Shown here piece by piece: positions 7,735 to 16,534 of a DNA stretch of 64,000 nucleotides; the first letter of the stretch is position 1, and every line of letters starts with the position of its first letter. Location: NCBI GenBank assembly GCA_045617625.1, contig JAZLJA010000012.1, positions 1 through 64,000 on the forward strand. The letters run 5' to 3'. This DNA is from Firm-04 sp045617625 (GTDB lineage: Bacteria > Bacillota > Clostridia > Oscillospirales > Ruminococcaceae). Under the pieces are notes generated by a model. That model was not told the DNA's origin, did no database searches, and worked only from the letters and a program-made list of their open reading frames with translations. Position numbers and translations under genes: made by a program.

Positions 7735-10236
7735 ATGAGATCCATATTCCGAAAGCTCGCGGGGGTGCTCACAAGCCTGACGCTCTCGGCGGCTTTGCTG
7801 CCCGCTTTGCCGTCACCCACCGCATCTGCCGCTTCCGATTACTGGAAGTTCGATTTCGGTTCGGGCGGTGTGCAGGGCGGCTATACAGGCGTTTCCGCAT
7901 CCACCAAATATAACAGCAGCACAGGCTACGGCTTTTCGAGCGACTGCTCGGTCGCCGATGTGAGCGCATCAGGCTCAGGTGCCTTGAGCGACGCCGTTCA
8001 GTTCAAAAATTCCACCAACACGGGCACGGCATCCTTCTGCGCCGATGTGCCCAACGGACTTTATCAGGTCTCGGTGTGGCTGGGCAACACCAACCGCACA
8101 AGCGTCGCGGCAGAACGCATGTATCAGCTCATCAACCTGACAGGCAACGGTGCTTATGACACCTTCCAGATTCCTGTCAAAGACGGTCAGCTCAATATCT
8201 GCTGTTGCGCAGGCAAGGAGGGCTATGCCTACACGCTCTCGGCACTGGAGATCAAGAAGATCTCCGATAACCCCGTCACAAATCCGACCATCTGGATCTG
8301 CGGCGATTCGACCGTGTGCAATTACTACCCGCTGAACAGCTCCGAACAGGCAGGCTGGGGACAAATGCTCCCCTCCGTCATCGACGGCAGCAAATGGCAG
8401 GTGCGCAATCTTGCAGCAAGCGGTCAGTTTGCAAAGGGCTTTGTCGATGCGGGACAGTTCACCCCCATCGAAACCTTTGGTCATGAAGGCGATATCTACT
8501 TCATCTCCATCGGCATCAACGACACGAATTACTCCAACGAAGCCGAATACACCTCCGTTGTCACCGACATGGCAAAACGCGCAATGGCAAAGGGCATGCG
8601 CGTGATCCTCGTCAAGCAGCAGGGCAGAGACGGCGACTGTCAGAGAAATCCGCTGCTGACAGGCAGATGGTTCGGCGGTGCGCTCGATTCGATCGGCAAA
8701 TCGCTGAACATCGAAGTGCTTGACCTCTTTACGCTTTGGCAGAATCACTGCCTGAGCATCGGTGCGCAAGCCACCACCGCACTGTATAAGAGTGGCGACA
8801 CCCTGCATCCCAACCGCGCAGGCGCTACGGTTCTGGCAAAGCTTGTTGCGGAAAATGTCGATTTCAATGCAGGCGGCGGCACTGCCACCACGGAACCCCC
8901 ACAGCCCGAAGTCGTCTACGAAAAGGGCGATGTGAACAACGACGGAAAGATCAACGCCGCTGACCTCACCCTTGCAAAGCGCGGAATGCTCAGCGAATTT
9001 TCCGACACCGCTACCCGAAAAGCTGCCGATCTCAATTCCGATGGCAGTGTCTCAATGGCAGACCTCGTGCTGTTCGTGCAGTATCTCACAGCACAGATTC
9101 AGAAATTCCCCGTGCAGGAGCGTTATTTCGCCATTGACGCCGATTTCACCGACGGCATCGAGGAAACCACCAACGCCGGATTCACCGGCAGAGCATACCT
9201 CAATCTTGGCAACAATACTACAAGCAATGTCACGTTCACCGTGGAAGTCGAACAGGACGGCAACTACTATATGGCGATCCGCACCGCAAACGGCTCGGCA
9301 AACAACCGCCAGATGATGATTTCCGTCGGCGGCGACGACCGTCAGTGGCTTCAGGATTTCCTCACCACGGGCGCATGGACAACATGGGAATTCCGCGGAC
9401 TTGTCATTCCGCTCAAGGCAGGCAAAAACACGATCAAATTCCAGTCATATATGAGTGAAGGTGCGCCGAACCTCGATTACATCACCCTTTCGCTGACCGA
9501 TGAACCCATCGCGGAAGTCTACGGTTCGGGCAGCAATCCGGGCACCCCTGTCACAAGCAATAATCCCGTCGTTTACATCGCAAGTGACTCGACCGCGCAA
9601 TCCTATAACGCAAGCTACGCACCGCAGCAGGGCTGGGGTTATTATCTCGCCGACTACTTCACCAATGCCGTGACCGTCAGCAACCATTCGATCGCAGGCA
9701 GAAGCTCCAAGAGTTTCTACGACAACGGCAGACTGCAAACCATCCTCGACCAGATGAAAGCCGGCGATTTCATGCTCGTCTGCTTCGGCATCAACGACGG
9801 CGCATACAACAAAGAGGAGCGTTATGCTCCGTGCTGCGGCTATGTGGACAATCCCCAGCAGGGTTCGTTTGAATACTACATGGAATTCTACATCGAGGGT
9901 GCGCTCGCCAAGGGCGGCACACCGATTCTCATGAGCCCTCCGCTTTCCATCAAGGGTGCAAAGCAGCCGTTCTCCGCAGGCTACCGCAACATCGACACCG
10001 CCTGCAAGCAGCTTGCAAACAAGTATAAAGTCCCCTACTTTGATTTTGGTGCAGCGATGGCAAACAGCTTCAACAACATGGATTACAACACGGTCTATCG
10101 CTATTATATGGGTTCGACGACGGATGGCGGCACCGATTTCACGCACTTCACCGAAACAGGTGCAAAAGCGGTTGCACAAATCGTGAGCAACGGCATCAAG
10201 GGCTTGGGCATCGGGCTCTCGAACTTTGTAAAGTAA
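7735..10236 (+). CDS. Double SGNH/CE12-type acetylesterase with central dockerin
   Basis: 833 residues, start ATG 7735 after AGGGGGA. A signal peptide (about 1-34, ending TASAAS) is followed by a beta-rich N-terminal domain typical of rhamnogalacturonan acetylesterases (about 35-180), a first SGNH hydrolase domain (about 185-385; GDST with Ser192, GIND, and DTLHPN), a type I dockerin (about 397-460; GDVNNDGKINAADLTLAKRG and a second DLNSDGSVSMADL half), a CBM35-like beta domain (about 463-600), and a second SGNH domain (about 610-833; Ser619 in SDST, GINDG, DFTHF). It would deacetylate pectin or other plant polysaccharides while attached to a cellulosome. Two catalytic domains around one central dockerin is uncommon. 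Confidence 0.85.
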   Translation: MRSIFRKLAGVLTSLTLSAALLPALPSPTASAASDYWKFDFGSGGVQGGYTGVSASTKYNSSTGYGFSSDCSVADVSASGSGALSDAVQFKNSTNTGTASFCADVPNGLYQVSVWLGNTNRTSVAAERMYQLINLTGNGAYDTFQIPVKDGQLNICCCAGKEGYAYTLSALEIKKISDNPVTNPTIWICGDSTVCNYYPLNSSEQAGWGQMLPSVIDGSKWQVRNLAASGQFAKGFVDAGQFTPIETFGHEGDIYFISIGINDTNYSNEAEYTSVVTDMAKRAMAKGMRVILVKQQGRDGDCQRNPLLTGRWFGGALDSIGKSLNIEVLDLFTLWQNHCLSIGAQATTALYKSGDTLHPNRAGATVLAKLVAENVDFNAGGGTATTEPPQPEVVYEKGDVNNDGKINAADLTLAKRGMLSEFSDTATRKAADLNSDGSVSMADLVLFVQYLTAQIQKFPVQERYFAIDADFTDGIEETTNAGFTGRAYLNLGNNTTSNVTFTVEVEQDGNYYMAIRTANGSANNRQMMISVGGDDRQWLQDFLTTGAWTTWEFRGLVIPLKAGKNTIKFQSYMSEGAPNLDYITLSLTDEPIAEVYGSGSNPGTPVTSNNPVVYIASDSTAQSYNASYAPQQGWGYYLADYFTNAVTVSNHSIAGRSSKSFYDNGRLQTILDQMKAGDFMLVCFGINDGAYNKEERYAPCCGYVDNPQQGSFEYYMEFYIEGALAKGGTPILMSPPLSIKGAKQPFSAGYRNIDTACKQLANKYKVPYFDFGAAMANSFNNMDYNTVYRYYMGSTTDGGTDFTHFTETGAKAVAQIVSNGIKGLGIGLSNFVK

Positions 10237-10258
10237 AAAATGCAATACACAAAACAAA

Positions 10259-10291
10259 CAGCGGACGACCTCAAAAAGGTCGTCCGCTTTG
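10259..10291 (+). terminator. Terminator after the SGNH/dockerin gene
   Basis: Perfect 12-base stem AGCGGACGACCT / AGGTCGTCCGCT with a 5-base loop; the T tract is short. Confidence 0.7.
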
Positions 10292-10315
10292 TATGTCGAT
10301 AAAGGAATGGATTTT

Positions 10316-10391
10316 ATAACGGGGCAGTTTGCTTTGCAAACGTGCCGCTCCAAACCTCGCCCAAGGGTATGAAATACCCTTGGGAATCCCA
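10316..10391. repeat. Dispersed intergenic repeat, copy at 10.3 kb
   Basis: Contains GGCAGTTTGCTTTGCAAACG then CCAAACCTCGCCCAAGGG and a CCCTTGGGAATCCCAT end. The 15382-15428 copy shares GCAGTT.GCTT.GCAAA, GCCGC and CAAACCTCGCC.AAGGG. Confidence 0.5.
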
Positions 10392-11360
10392 TTATAAATT
10401 TCCATCAGTTTTCCCATCCTTGCGCCGCTGAAGATAGGCATTCAGCTCGGCACCCACGAACCAGAAATATACCCCCGTGTAAAGCCACACCAGCACCAGA
10501 ATCACGGAGGACAAACTTCCGTACACATAGGAATATCGCTGCATCGAATTGGCGATCACCATGAAAAACACCTCCGCCGCGCCGCGCCAGACAACTACCG
10601 TCAGAAACGCACCGGGCAGTTCGTCGCGCCACATATGCCGTTCGCGCTGCCGCACCTGATGGCTCGGCAAAATCACGTAGGAAAGCCAGAACATCGCAAG
10701 CAGCAGCAGCGGGCTCGCCAGATTTCGCACCAGACTGAACAGCAGATCCATCCAAAGCCCCACAGGCAATGCGCTCGTCAGATAGTGGATCAGCCGCGAA
10801 CCAAGCGCACACATCAGCAGCACGCCGAGCATCAGCGCACACAGTGCCACAATATAGATACAGCTGATGAAACGGATGGTGGTCTGCGGACGCGTCTCCA
10901 CAATACCGTAAGCCGTGTTGAACCCGTTGATCAGCGCCTGAATCAGCCGCGATGCCATCCAGATCAAAAATGCGATCAGCACAATTCTCGCAGATGTGAT
11001 GTTTTCGTTATAGTAGCCGTCGATGAGATCGACGCCGATCTCACGATAATTTTCAGGCAGCACCAATCGTGCCACCGTCAAAAGGGTATCCTCCTCCATC
11101 GGCAGCAAACGCGATGCCATACAAAACAGCATCACAAACGGAAAAAATGACAGCATCAGATAAAATGTGGACTGGGCTGCAAATGCAGGCAGGTGGTCGT
11201 TGTTGAACTTCTTCGTCACTTCGGTGAGCGTTTTCCAGAACACTTTCAGCGGCTTCGGACAAAGCCGCGCAGCGCATCCGGCAAGGAATCCCGTGACACA
11301 CAGAAAGATGTGCCCGATAAAATCCCGCAGCGTTTTCCAAAAATGCGATATTTGTTTCAA
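10392..11360 (-). CDS. YihY/BrkB family membrane protein
   Basis: 322 residues from a TTG at 11360, which is 7 bases after AAGGAGG; a GTG two codons upstream (11366) is too close to that site. After a basic N-terminal helix there are six hydrophobic segments and the motif YLMLSFFPFVMLF and NGFNTAYGI typical of the YihY/BrkB family, whose members were once called ribonuclease BN; their transport role is unproven. The C-terminus is basic (QRRKDGKTDGNL). It is transcribed leftward, converging on the SGNH gene. Confidence 0.85.
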   Translation of the reverse strand: MKQISHFWKTLRDFIGHIFLCVTGFLAGCAARLCPKPLKVFWKTLTEVTKKFNNDHLPAFAAQSTFYLMLSFFPFVMLFCMASRLLPMEEDTLLTVARLVLPENYREIGVDLIDGYYNENITSARIVLIAFLIWMASRLIQALINGFNTAYGIVETRPQTTIRFISCIYIVALCALMLGVLLMCALGSRLIHYLTSALPVGLWMDLLFSLVRNLASPLLLLAMFWLSYVILPSHQVRQRERHMWRDELPGAFLTVVVWRGAAEVFFMVIANSMQRYSYVYGSLSSVILVLVWLYTGVYFWFVGAELNAYLQRRKDGKTDGNL

Positions 11361-11411
11361 CAGCACCCCTCCTTCTGTTCCGCATTCCGCAAATTATCGG
11401 CGACGGGCGGC

Positions 11412-11738
11412 TCACGCCTCCTCGGTATCCTCCCCGCCGTACTGGTCGCCGTATTCCTCCATAAACTGATTGAACAGGCGGTCGATCATTGCATCATCGG
11501 TGACAGCGTCGTAATGTTCGGTATCCTGTCCCAGATCAACGACCTCCACAAACACGACACCTGCATCCTCGTCATCCTCATCCAGCGGCATCAGTGTGGC
11601 ATAGGGCTTGCCGTCTGTCCAAAGCATCTCCAGAAACTGAAATTCGATACAGTTGCCGTCCTCATCCTCCAGAACGATCAGATCGTCATCGAGTTCGTTT
11701 TGCATTTCATTTTCATTGCTGCGCAGTTCATCAGCCAT
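11412..11738 (-). CDS. DUF1292 acidic protein
   Basis: 108 residues from the ATG at 11738 after GAAGGAG; a longer frame to 11840 would begin upstream of the promoter. Highly acidic with the DUF1292 pattern (LEDEDGNCIEFQFLEML, then EDDEDAGVVFVEVV). The family is widespread in Firmicutes and uncharacterised; it is usually encoded near yrzL/ruvX, which is not the case here. A perfect-consensus promoter lies at 11794-11822. Confidence 0.85.
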   Translation of the reverse strand: MADELRSNENEMQNELDDDLIVLEDEDGNCIEFQFLEMLWTDGKPYATLMPLDEDDEDAGVVFVEVVDLGQDTEHYDAVTDDAMIDRLFNQFMEEYGDQYGGEDTEEA

Positions 11739-11793
11739 GATTATACGCTCCTTCTCGGCATTTTGCAAATGCCGTAATAATATAGTATGTGTC

Positions 11794-11822
11794 ATTATAC
11801 CATGAAAACGCCCTCCTGTCAA
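11794..11822 (-). promoter_or_regulatory. Promoter of the DUF1292 gene
   Basis: Minus strand: TTGACA at 11817-11822, 17-base spacer, TATAAT at 11794-11799; exact consensus. Confidence 0.85.
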
Positions 11823-11931
11823 GCTTTCTGCGAATCTCATCCCGTTGTGTCGAATCCTGACGGATCTGCATATCTTATATCACGGGCGCGGTGATGCCGC
11901 CCCACAAATCGCACAGAAAGGAGCATCAGCG

Positions 11932-12168
11932 ATGCGCAGACAGTTGGATGCAGGGATCGCCGCACAGGCATTCCCCGCAGAACAGGAACTGACACTGGCA
12001 CAGGCATATGTGCCGATGCAGGCGTGGGAAACACCCATGATGCCGAAAGAAGCGTTACGGGCAGGAACTGTGTTTCCCTCGCTGGAGATGCCGTTCATGA
12101 TGGGGAAAGGAGGTTGCAAGGATGAGAATGCAGTCAGAAGCGTCTTTTTCGCAGATGCAAAAGGATGA
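11932..12168 (+). CDS. cotJA: Spore coat associated protein CotJA
   Basis: 78 residues, ATG 11932 after AAAGGAG. The central segment AQAYVPMQAWETPMMPKEAL followed by GTVFPSLEMPF is the conserved core of CotJA, a small spore-coat protein. It overlaps cotJB by 47 bases in another frame, as often seen in cotJ operons. A possible SigE-like -10 (CATATCTT) lies about 60 bases upstream near 11870, but this is weak. Confidence 0.85.
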   Translation: MRRQLDAGIAAQAFPAEQELTLAQAYVPMQAWETPMMPKEALRAGTVFPSLEMPFMMGKGGCKDENAVRSVFFADAKG

Positions 12169-12409
12169 ACTGCTGTGCAGGATCCGCGAACTGCAATTTT
12201 CAATGGCGGATCTGGCACTATATCTGGACACACACGACAATGACGAAACCGCCCTCAAACATTATGCAAGCCACAGCGAGGAACTCGAACAGGCGATTGC
12301 CGCATATGCAGCGCGGTTTGGTGCGCTGCGGAAATGTGATGTTCCGCTTTCTCCCGATGGCTGGGCGGCATGGAGCAAAACCCCGTTCCCGTGGGAAAAG
12401 GAGGCGTGA
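12122..12409 (+). CDS. cotJB: Spore coat protein CotJB
   Basis: 95 residues, ATG 12122 after GGAGG. It has the CotJB pattern: LLCRIRELQFSMADLALYLD, THDNDETALKHY, and a C-terminal DGWAAWSKTPFPWEKE. It works with CotJA and CotJC in the spore coat. It lies in the middle of a three-gene operon, with only three bases before cotJC. Confidence 0.9.
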   Translation: MRMQSEASFSQMQKDELLCRIRELQFSMADLALYLDTHDNDETALKHYASHSEELEQAIAAYAARFGALRKCDVPLSPDGWAAWSKTPFPWEKEA

Positions 12410-12412
12410 ATC

Positions 12413-13051
12413 ATGTTTCAATACGAAAAAACGCTGGAATATCCTGTGAAAATCAGCCGACCCAATGCCCGTCTGGCAAAGGCGATCATCTCGCAGCTTG
12501 GCGGCCCCGACGGCGAACTCGGTGCATCCATGCGCTATCTCAATCAGCGATACACGATGCCGCTGCGCGAATTGCAGGGGTTGCTCACGGACATCGGCAC
12601 GGAGGAACTTTCGCACATGGAGATCGTATCCGCGCTGGTCTATCAGCTCACAAAAGGGCTGACGCCCGAACAGCTGGAAGCACAGGGCTTTGCCGATTAT
12701 TTCATCGACCATACTGTGGGGATCTATCCCGTATCCGCATCAGGCGTGCCGTTTTCGGTGGAGACACTCCAATCGACGGGAGATGCCATCACTGATCTGA
12801 GCGAAGATCTGGGGGCAGAACAAAAAGCACGCCTGACGTATGACAACATTTTGCGGCTTGCAGACGACCCTGACGTTCGGGATGTGATTCGGTTTTTGCG
12901 TGAGCGTGAGATCGTGCATTTCCAGCGGTTTGGTGAGGGTCTGCGGATGATTCAGGAAAAGGTGGCACACGAATCACCGTATCCGATGAATGCGTATGCA
13001 TTCAACACATCGTTTGACAAATCGTGTTTCAAGCAGGCAATGGGACGATAG
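12413..13051 (+). CDS. cotJC: CotJC, manganese-catalase-like spore coat protein
   Basis: 212 residues, ATG 12413 with GGAGG upstream. It has the ferritin-like four-helix fold of manganese catalases with metal-ligand motifs such as EELSHMEI (about residues 63-70) and REREIVHFQRFGE (about 162-174). CotJC proteins are spore-coat components with a likely peroxide-detoxifying role. Last gene of cotJABC. Confidence 0.9.
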   Translation: MFQYEKTLEYPVKISRPNARLAKAIISQLGGPDGELGASMRYLNQRYTMPLRELQGLLTDIGTEELSHMEIVSALVYQLTKGLTPEQLEAQGFADYFIDHTVGIYPVSASGVPFSVETLQSTGDAITDLSEDLGAEQKARLTYDNILRLADDPDVRDVIRFLREREIVHFQRFGEGLRMIQEKVAHESPYPMNAYAFNTSFDKSCFKQAMGR

Positions 13052-13087
13052 CCGGATCATCGTTGTGCCTTCGGCGATCATCATGAG

Positions 13088-13150
13088 GCTCCCATGTTTC
13101 GCAAAGCGAAATGGGGGCATGGGGGAACCCTACCAAGGGGTTCCCCCATC
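13088..13150. repeat. Dispersed intergenic repeat with palindrome, copy at 13.1 kb
   Basis: TTTCGCAAAGCGAAA and then the inverted repeat GGGGGAACCC/GGGTTCCCCC around TACCAAG (13121-13147). The same palindrome recurs at 56880-56905 and, in a variant form, at 56925-56951. It may serve as a terminator for cotJABC. The remainder of 13052-13544 holds a TATAAT at 13483-13488 upstream of the GH5 gene and nothing else I can name. Confidence 0.55.
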
Positions 13151-13544
13151 CTTTTTCTTGCACTTCGCGCGGATTGCCGCCCGTATTCTGATGACATCCG
13201 TTATCCAAGAAGATACGCTGTTTTTACGGTGGTTCTCCATGAAATGCCCACGATTTTCGCCGGATTTATTATTATCTTGCGTTTCGCATAAAATCGTGTG
13301 CCAAAAATCGCAGGATATTACTAAAAAACAGATCTCTCGCACCAGATTAAATCCGCTTAAATACTGCGATAACGCTGGTCAAATGTCGAAAAGTAAGGTG
13401 CGTTTCCGTCATATTGCCAACAGGTGCAATATAATCACAGAATGCAGCAATATAATACCTTTCCACAGCGTCTCTCTCCTGCTATAATCAAATCAGACGG
13501 ACACCTTTTTCTCGGTGCCCGATGATATGATAGGGGGTATTATC

Positions 13545-15278
13545 ATGAAAAAAACAAGCGTTTTCCGCGCAGGCGGCTTTTTCACATCGCTGCTGCTGAT
13601 GAGCACCATGCTTTCTGCCATGCCCGCATCCGCTGAACCTTCCTTCACCGCCGAGGACATCTCCCAGTGCGATTATGTCGTCGAAGTGAACAAGGTCATC
13701 ACCACCTCCGATGCGTCCGAAACCAACGGACTGCCCATTCAGGTGGATCTCTCCTGCTCCGATATCGGCGTCAAAGGCTCCGATGTCATCACGCAGATCT
13801 GGGTGAATTATACCGGCGAAGCAGGAAAAAACGTCATGCCCGCCATCGGCTACTCCGCACCCGGCTACAACGAGGACGGCTGGTACTGTGAGGGACTTGC
13901 CATCAAAGAAGGCAGCGGCACCGTGGTGTTCGATCTGCCTGAAGATTACCCGCTGCCCGATCAGTTCATCGTGCAGCACTGGTGGGGCGATATCGACACC
14001 ATGACCGTCAATTCCGTGGGCCTGAAAACAGCTTCCGGAACAGGTATGGGTATGCCGACGCGTCTGGGCGATGTCAACGACGACAAAACCGTCAACATCG
14101 CCGATGCCGTTGCACTGGTCAGCTTTCTGACACAGGGCAAGTCACTTGCTTCACCCGCCAACGCAGATATGGATAAAAACAAAACCGTCAACGCAGCAGA
14201 TCTGACACTTCTGAAGCGCAAACTGCTGAATCCCGCATCGATGGACGACTCACAAACAGCTATGGAATTTGTATCAAATATTAAGGTCGGCTGGAATCTG
14301 GGCAACACGCTCGATTCCCTCAGCGACACCGCAAAATCTGTTTATTCATTTGAAACCGCATGGGGCTGCCCCTACACCACCAAGGCAATGATCGACAAGA
14401 TCAAAGAGGCAGGCTTCAATACCGTTCGTGTGCCCGTCTCGTGGGGACAGAAAATGGGCGGTGCTCCCGATTACAAGGTCAGCGACGAGTGGATGGCGCG
14501 TGTGCAGGAAGTTGTCGATTATGTCATCGACGACGGAATGTACTGCATTCTCAACTGCCACCACGATACCGACTGGCAGAAGCCCAGAAAATCCGTGATG
14601 GATTCGCAGACCCCGAAACTCACTGCACTGTGGACGCAGATCGCAAATCGTTTCTCGGAATATGACGAGCATCTCATTTTTGAAACGCTCAACGAACCGC
14701 GTCTTGTCGGTGAAACGACCGAGTGGACAGGCGGCGACGCGGAAGCTCGCGAATGTGTCAACATCATGAACGAGACCGCACTGAAAGCGATCCGTGCAAC
14801 GGGCGGCAACAATGCAAAGCGTTTCGTCATGATCCCGCCCTATGCAGCAGCACCTGACGACGCGACCCTCAATGATCTCCGCATTCCTGACGATGACCAC
14901 ATCATCGTTTCGATTCACGCATATCGTCCGTATAACTTCGCACTGAACACCGCAGGTGAAAACACCTGGAGCGAAAGCACCGGTTCTTACGAGATCCATC
15001 AGTTCATGAAGGCTGCACAGAGCAAGTTCATCAGCAAGGGCATTCCTGTCATCATCGGTGAATTTGGTGCGCTGAACAAGAACAACGAATCGTATCGTGC
15101 GGCATGGGTGGAATACTACCTGAAAGCAGCGGATTCGTATGGAATTCCGTGTGTTTGGTGGGATAACAACGCTTTCACCGGCAGCGGCGAAAACTTCGGT
15201 TTGCTCAACCGCAACACAATGGAAATTCAGTATCCTGATCTGATGGCAGCGATTCTGCGCGGTGTTGCAAACCGATAA
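13545..15278 (+). CDS. GH5 endoglucanase with internal dockerin (cellulosomal)
   Basis: 577 residues, start ATG 13545 after AGGGGG. A signal peptide (about 1-31, ending PASAEP) is followed by a beta-rich module of unknown binding function (about 32-165), a type I dockerin (about 174-233; GDVNDDKTVNIADAVALVSF and DMDKNKTVNAADLTLLKRKL), and a GH5 catalytic domain that most resembles subfamily 4 (about 240-577). GH5 landmarks: GWNLGNTLD, CHHD, TLNEP with acid/base Glu384, SIHAYRP, and IIGEFG with nucleophile Glu506. It should hydrolyse beta-1,4-glucan or xyloglucan. The dockerin between module and enzyme, not at the C-terminus, matches the arrangement in the SGNH gene. Confidence 0.92.
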   Translation: MKKTSVFRAGGFFTSLLLMSTMLSAMPASAEPSFTAEDISQCDYVVEVNKVITTSDASETNGLPIQVDLSCSDIGVKGSDVITQIWVNYTGEAGKNVMPAIGYSAPGYNEDGWYCEGLAIKEGSGTVVFDLPEDYPLPDQFIVQHWWGDIDTMTVNSVGLKTASGTGMGMPTRLGDVNDDKTVNIADAVALVSFLTQGKSLASPANADMDKNKTVNAADLTLLKRKLLNPASMDDSQTAMEFVSNIKVGWNLGNTLDSLSDTAKSVYSFETAWGCPYTTKAMIDKIKEAGFNTVRVPVSWGQKMGGAPDYKVSDEWMARVQEVVDYVIDDGMYCILNCHHDTDWQKPRKSVMDSQTPKLTALWTQIANRFSEYDEHLIFETLNEPRLVGETTEWTGGDAEARECVNIMNETALKAIRATGGNNAKRFVMIPPYAAAPDDATLNDLRIPDDDHIIVSIHAYRPYNFALNTAGENTWSESTGSYEIHQFMKAAQSKFISKGIPVIIGEFGALNKNNESYRAAWVEYYLKAADSYGIPCVWWDNNAFTGSGENFGLLNRNTMEIQYPDLMAAILRGVANR

Positions 15279-15297
15279 ACAGAAATCATCACAAAAA

Positions 15298-15334
15298 TAT
15301 CGCGCAAGCCTTTCAAAAGGCTTGCGCGATTTTG
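15298..15334 (+). terminator. Terminator after the GH5 gene
   Basis: Stem ATCGCGCAAGCCT / AGGCTTGCGCGAT with a short loop, followed by TTTTGTTTG. Confidence 0.8.
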
Positions 15335-15381
15335 TTTGCCGTGAAAATAATGGTATCTGTGATGTGCGATGCACTGAACAT

Positions 15382-15428
15382 GGCAGTTCGCTTCGCAAAT
15401 ATGCCGCCCAAACCTCGCCAAAGGGTCA
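15382..15428. repeat. Dispersed intergenic repeat, copy at 15.4 kb
   Basis: Contains GGCAGTTCGCTTCGCAAATA and CCCAAACCTCGCCAAAGGGT, closely matching 10323-10367. It abuts the stop codon of the SIMPL gene. Confidence 0.55.
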
Positions 15429-16034
15429 CTCCGCAAGCCATGTCACTTCCACATATTTTGAAATCGTCTGCCGCGGATTTTGCAGTTTCGCCGCCATCGA
15501 ATCCGCACACGCGCCATTCATGCACCGCGCAAATTTCTCCGTCGCCGCTTCCTCCGAGAACTCAAAATTCACCTTTTCTGCGCCTGTGATCTTCTCTCCC
15601 AGCATGGCTGCAAGCTGCTCCGCCTTTCGGCGCGAATCATCCAGTGCCGCCTGCATCACAAGCTGCTCCTTGGCTGCCGAATCGCTCAGCTTTGCTTCCA
15701 TGTGATATTCCACATCCGTAAGTTCTTCCAGTATCTGCGTGATTTTCTCGATCTCTGAAAGATCTGCTGCAAGCTGAATCGCAATTCGTTTGGTATATCG
15801 GTACGGCGCATTCTCCTGATACCCACGCTCCGTGCCCTCCGATTCCAGCACGAAATTTTCCGGTGCGATGCCAAGCTGCGTATTCATTTTTTGCAGAAAT
15901 CGCTCTACATTTCGCTTTCCCTCTGCGATCGCCTCGCCCGATGTTTGGCTCTGTGCCTTGATCGCCGCTGAAATCCGAAACACATCCGTCGGATATTCAA
16001 CGCTTGCACTGCCCTTGACATTCAATTTGCTCAT
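15426..16034 (-). CDS. SIMPL (DUF541) domain protein
   Basis: 202 residues. The N-terminal KGSASVEYPTDVFRISAAIK and central YRYTKRIAIQLAADLSEIEKI fit the SIMPL/DUF541 family. There is no signal peptide, so this is probably cytoplasmic, unlike many periplasmic relatives. The start codon overlaps the GNAT gene's stop by four bases (ATGA), indicating translational coupling. Function is unknown. Confidence 0.85.
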   Translation of the reverse strand: MSKLNVKGSASVEYPTDVFRISAAIKAQSQTSGEAIAEGKRNVERFLQKMNTQLGIAPENFVLESEGTERGYQENAPYRYTKRIAIQLAADLSEIEKITQILEELTDVEYHMEAKLSDSAAKEQLVMQAALDDSRRKAEQLAAMLGEKITGAEKVNFEFSEEAATEKFARCMNGACADSMAAKLQNPRQTISKYVEVTWLAE

Positions 16035-16510
16035 GATCTGCCTCCTTTTGCATCGCGGGATTTCACCATAAAGTCATAGCACAGGAAATCCCCGTTTTCC
16101 GTTTCGATTTTGTGATAGGCGGTTTCGTGATAGCCGCGCCGCAGATAAATCGACTTTGCCGCCAGTGAGGCGTCGATGACGATCTCGCTGCAATGCTGAA
16201 AAATACTGTCCTCAGCGAAATCCAGCAATGCCCTGCCAAAACCCTGTCCCTGATATTGCGGCAGCACAAACAGCCTGCATATTTCATTGTCGCGCATCGT
16301 CACCGTGCCGACAGGAGTATCGTCATTTTTCAGAAGATACACAATTTTCTTGCTGATATCCGCAGCAATGGCATCGGGCTGATGGTGATGCAGAAAAAAT
16401 GCCACCGCCCCCGACGGATAATAATGCGGATACACGGTTTCTATGGTTTGTCTGACGATTTCCGCGACGATATCCATTTCGTCCGCCGATGCCAGTGCGA
16501 TTTGCTGCAT
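16031..16510 (-). CDS. GNAT family N-acetyltransferase
   Basis: 159 residues from the ATG at 16510, six bases after GGAGG; the ATG at 16516 directly abuts that site. The acetyl-CoA-binding motif is ICRLFVLPQYQGQGFGRALL (about residues 83-102), with a typical YLRRGYHE near the C-terminus. The substrate cannot be read from the sequence. Coupled to the SIMPL gene. Confidence 0.88.
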   Translation of the reverse strand: MQQIALASADEMDIVAEIVRQTIETVYPHYYPSGAVAFFLHHHQPDAIAADISKKIVYLLKNDDTPVGTVTMRDNEICRLFVLPQYQGQGFGRALLDFAEDSIFQHCSEIVIDASLAAKSIYLRRGYHETAYHKIETENGDFLCYDFMVKSRDAKGGRS

Positions 16511-16534
16511 ATGCATCCTCCTTGTTGTGTGTCG

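Noticed and set aside
12990..13487. 165-codon open frame after cotJC
   Set aside because: It overlaps the cotJC end and runs through a dispersed palindromic repeat; no ribosome binding site and no domain.
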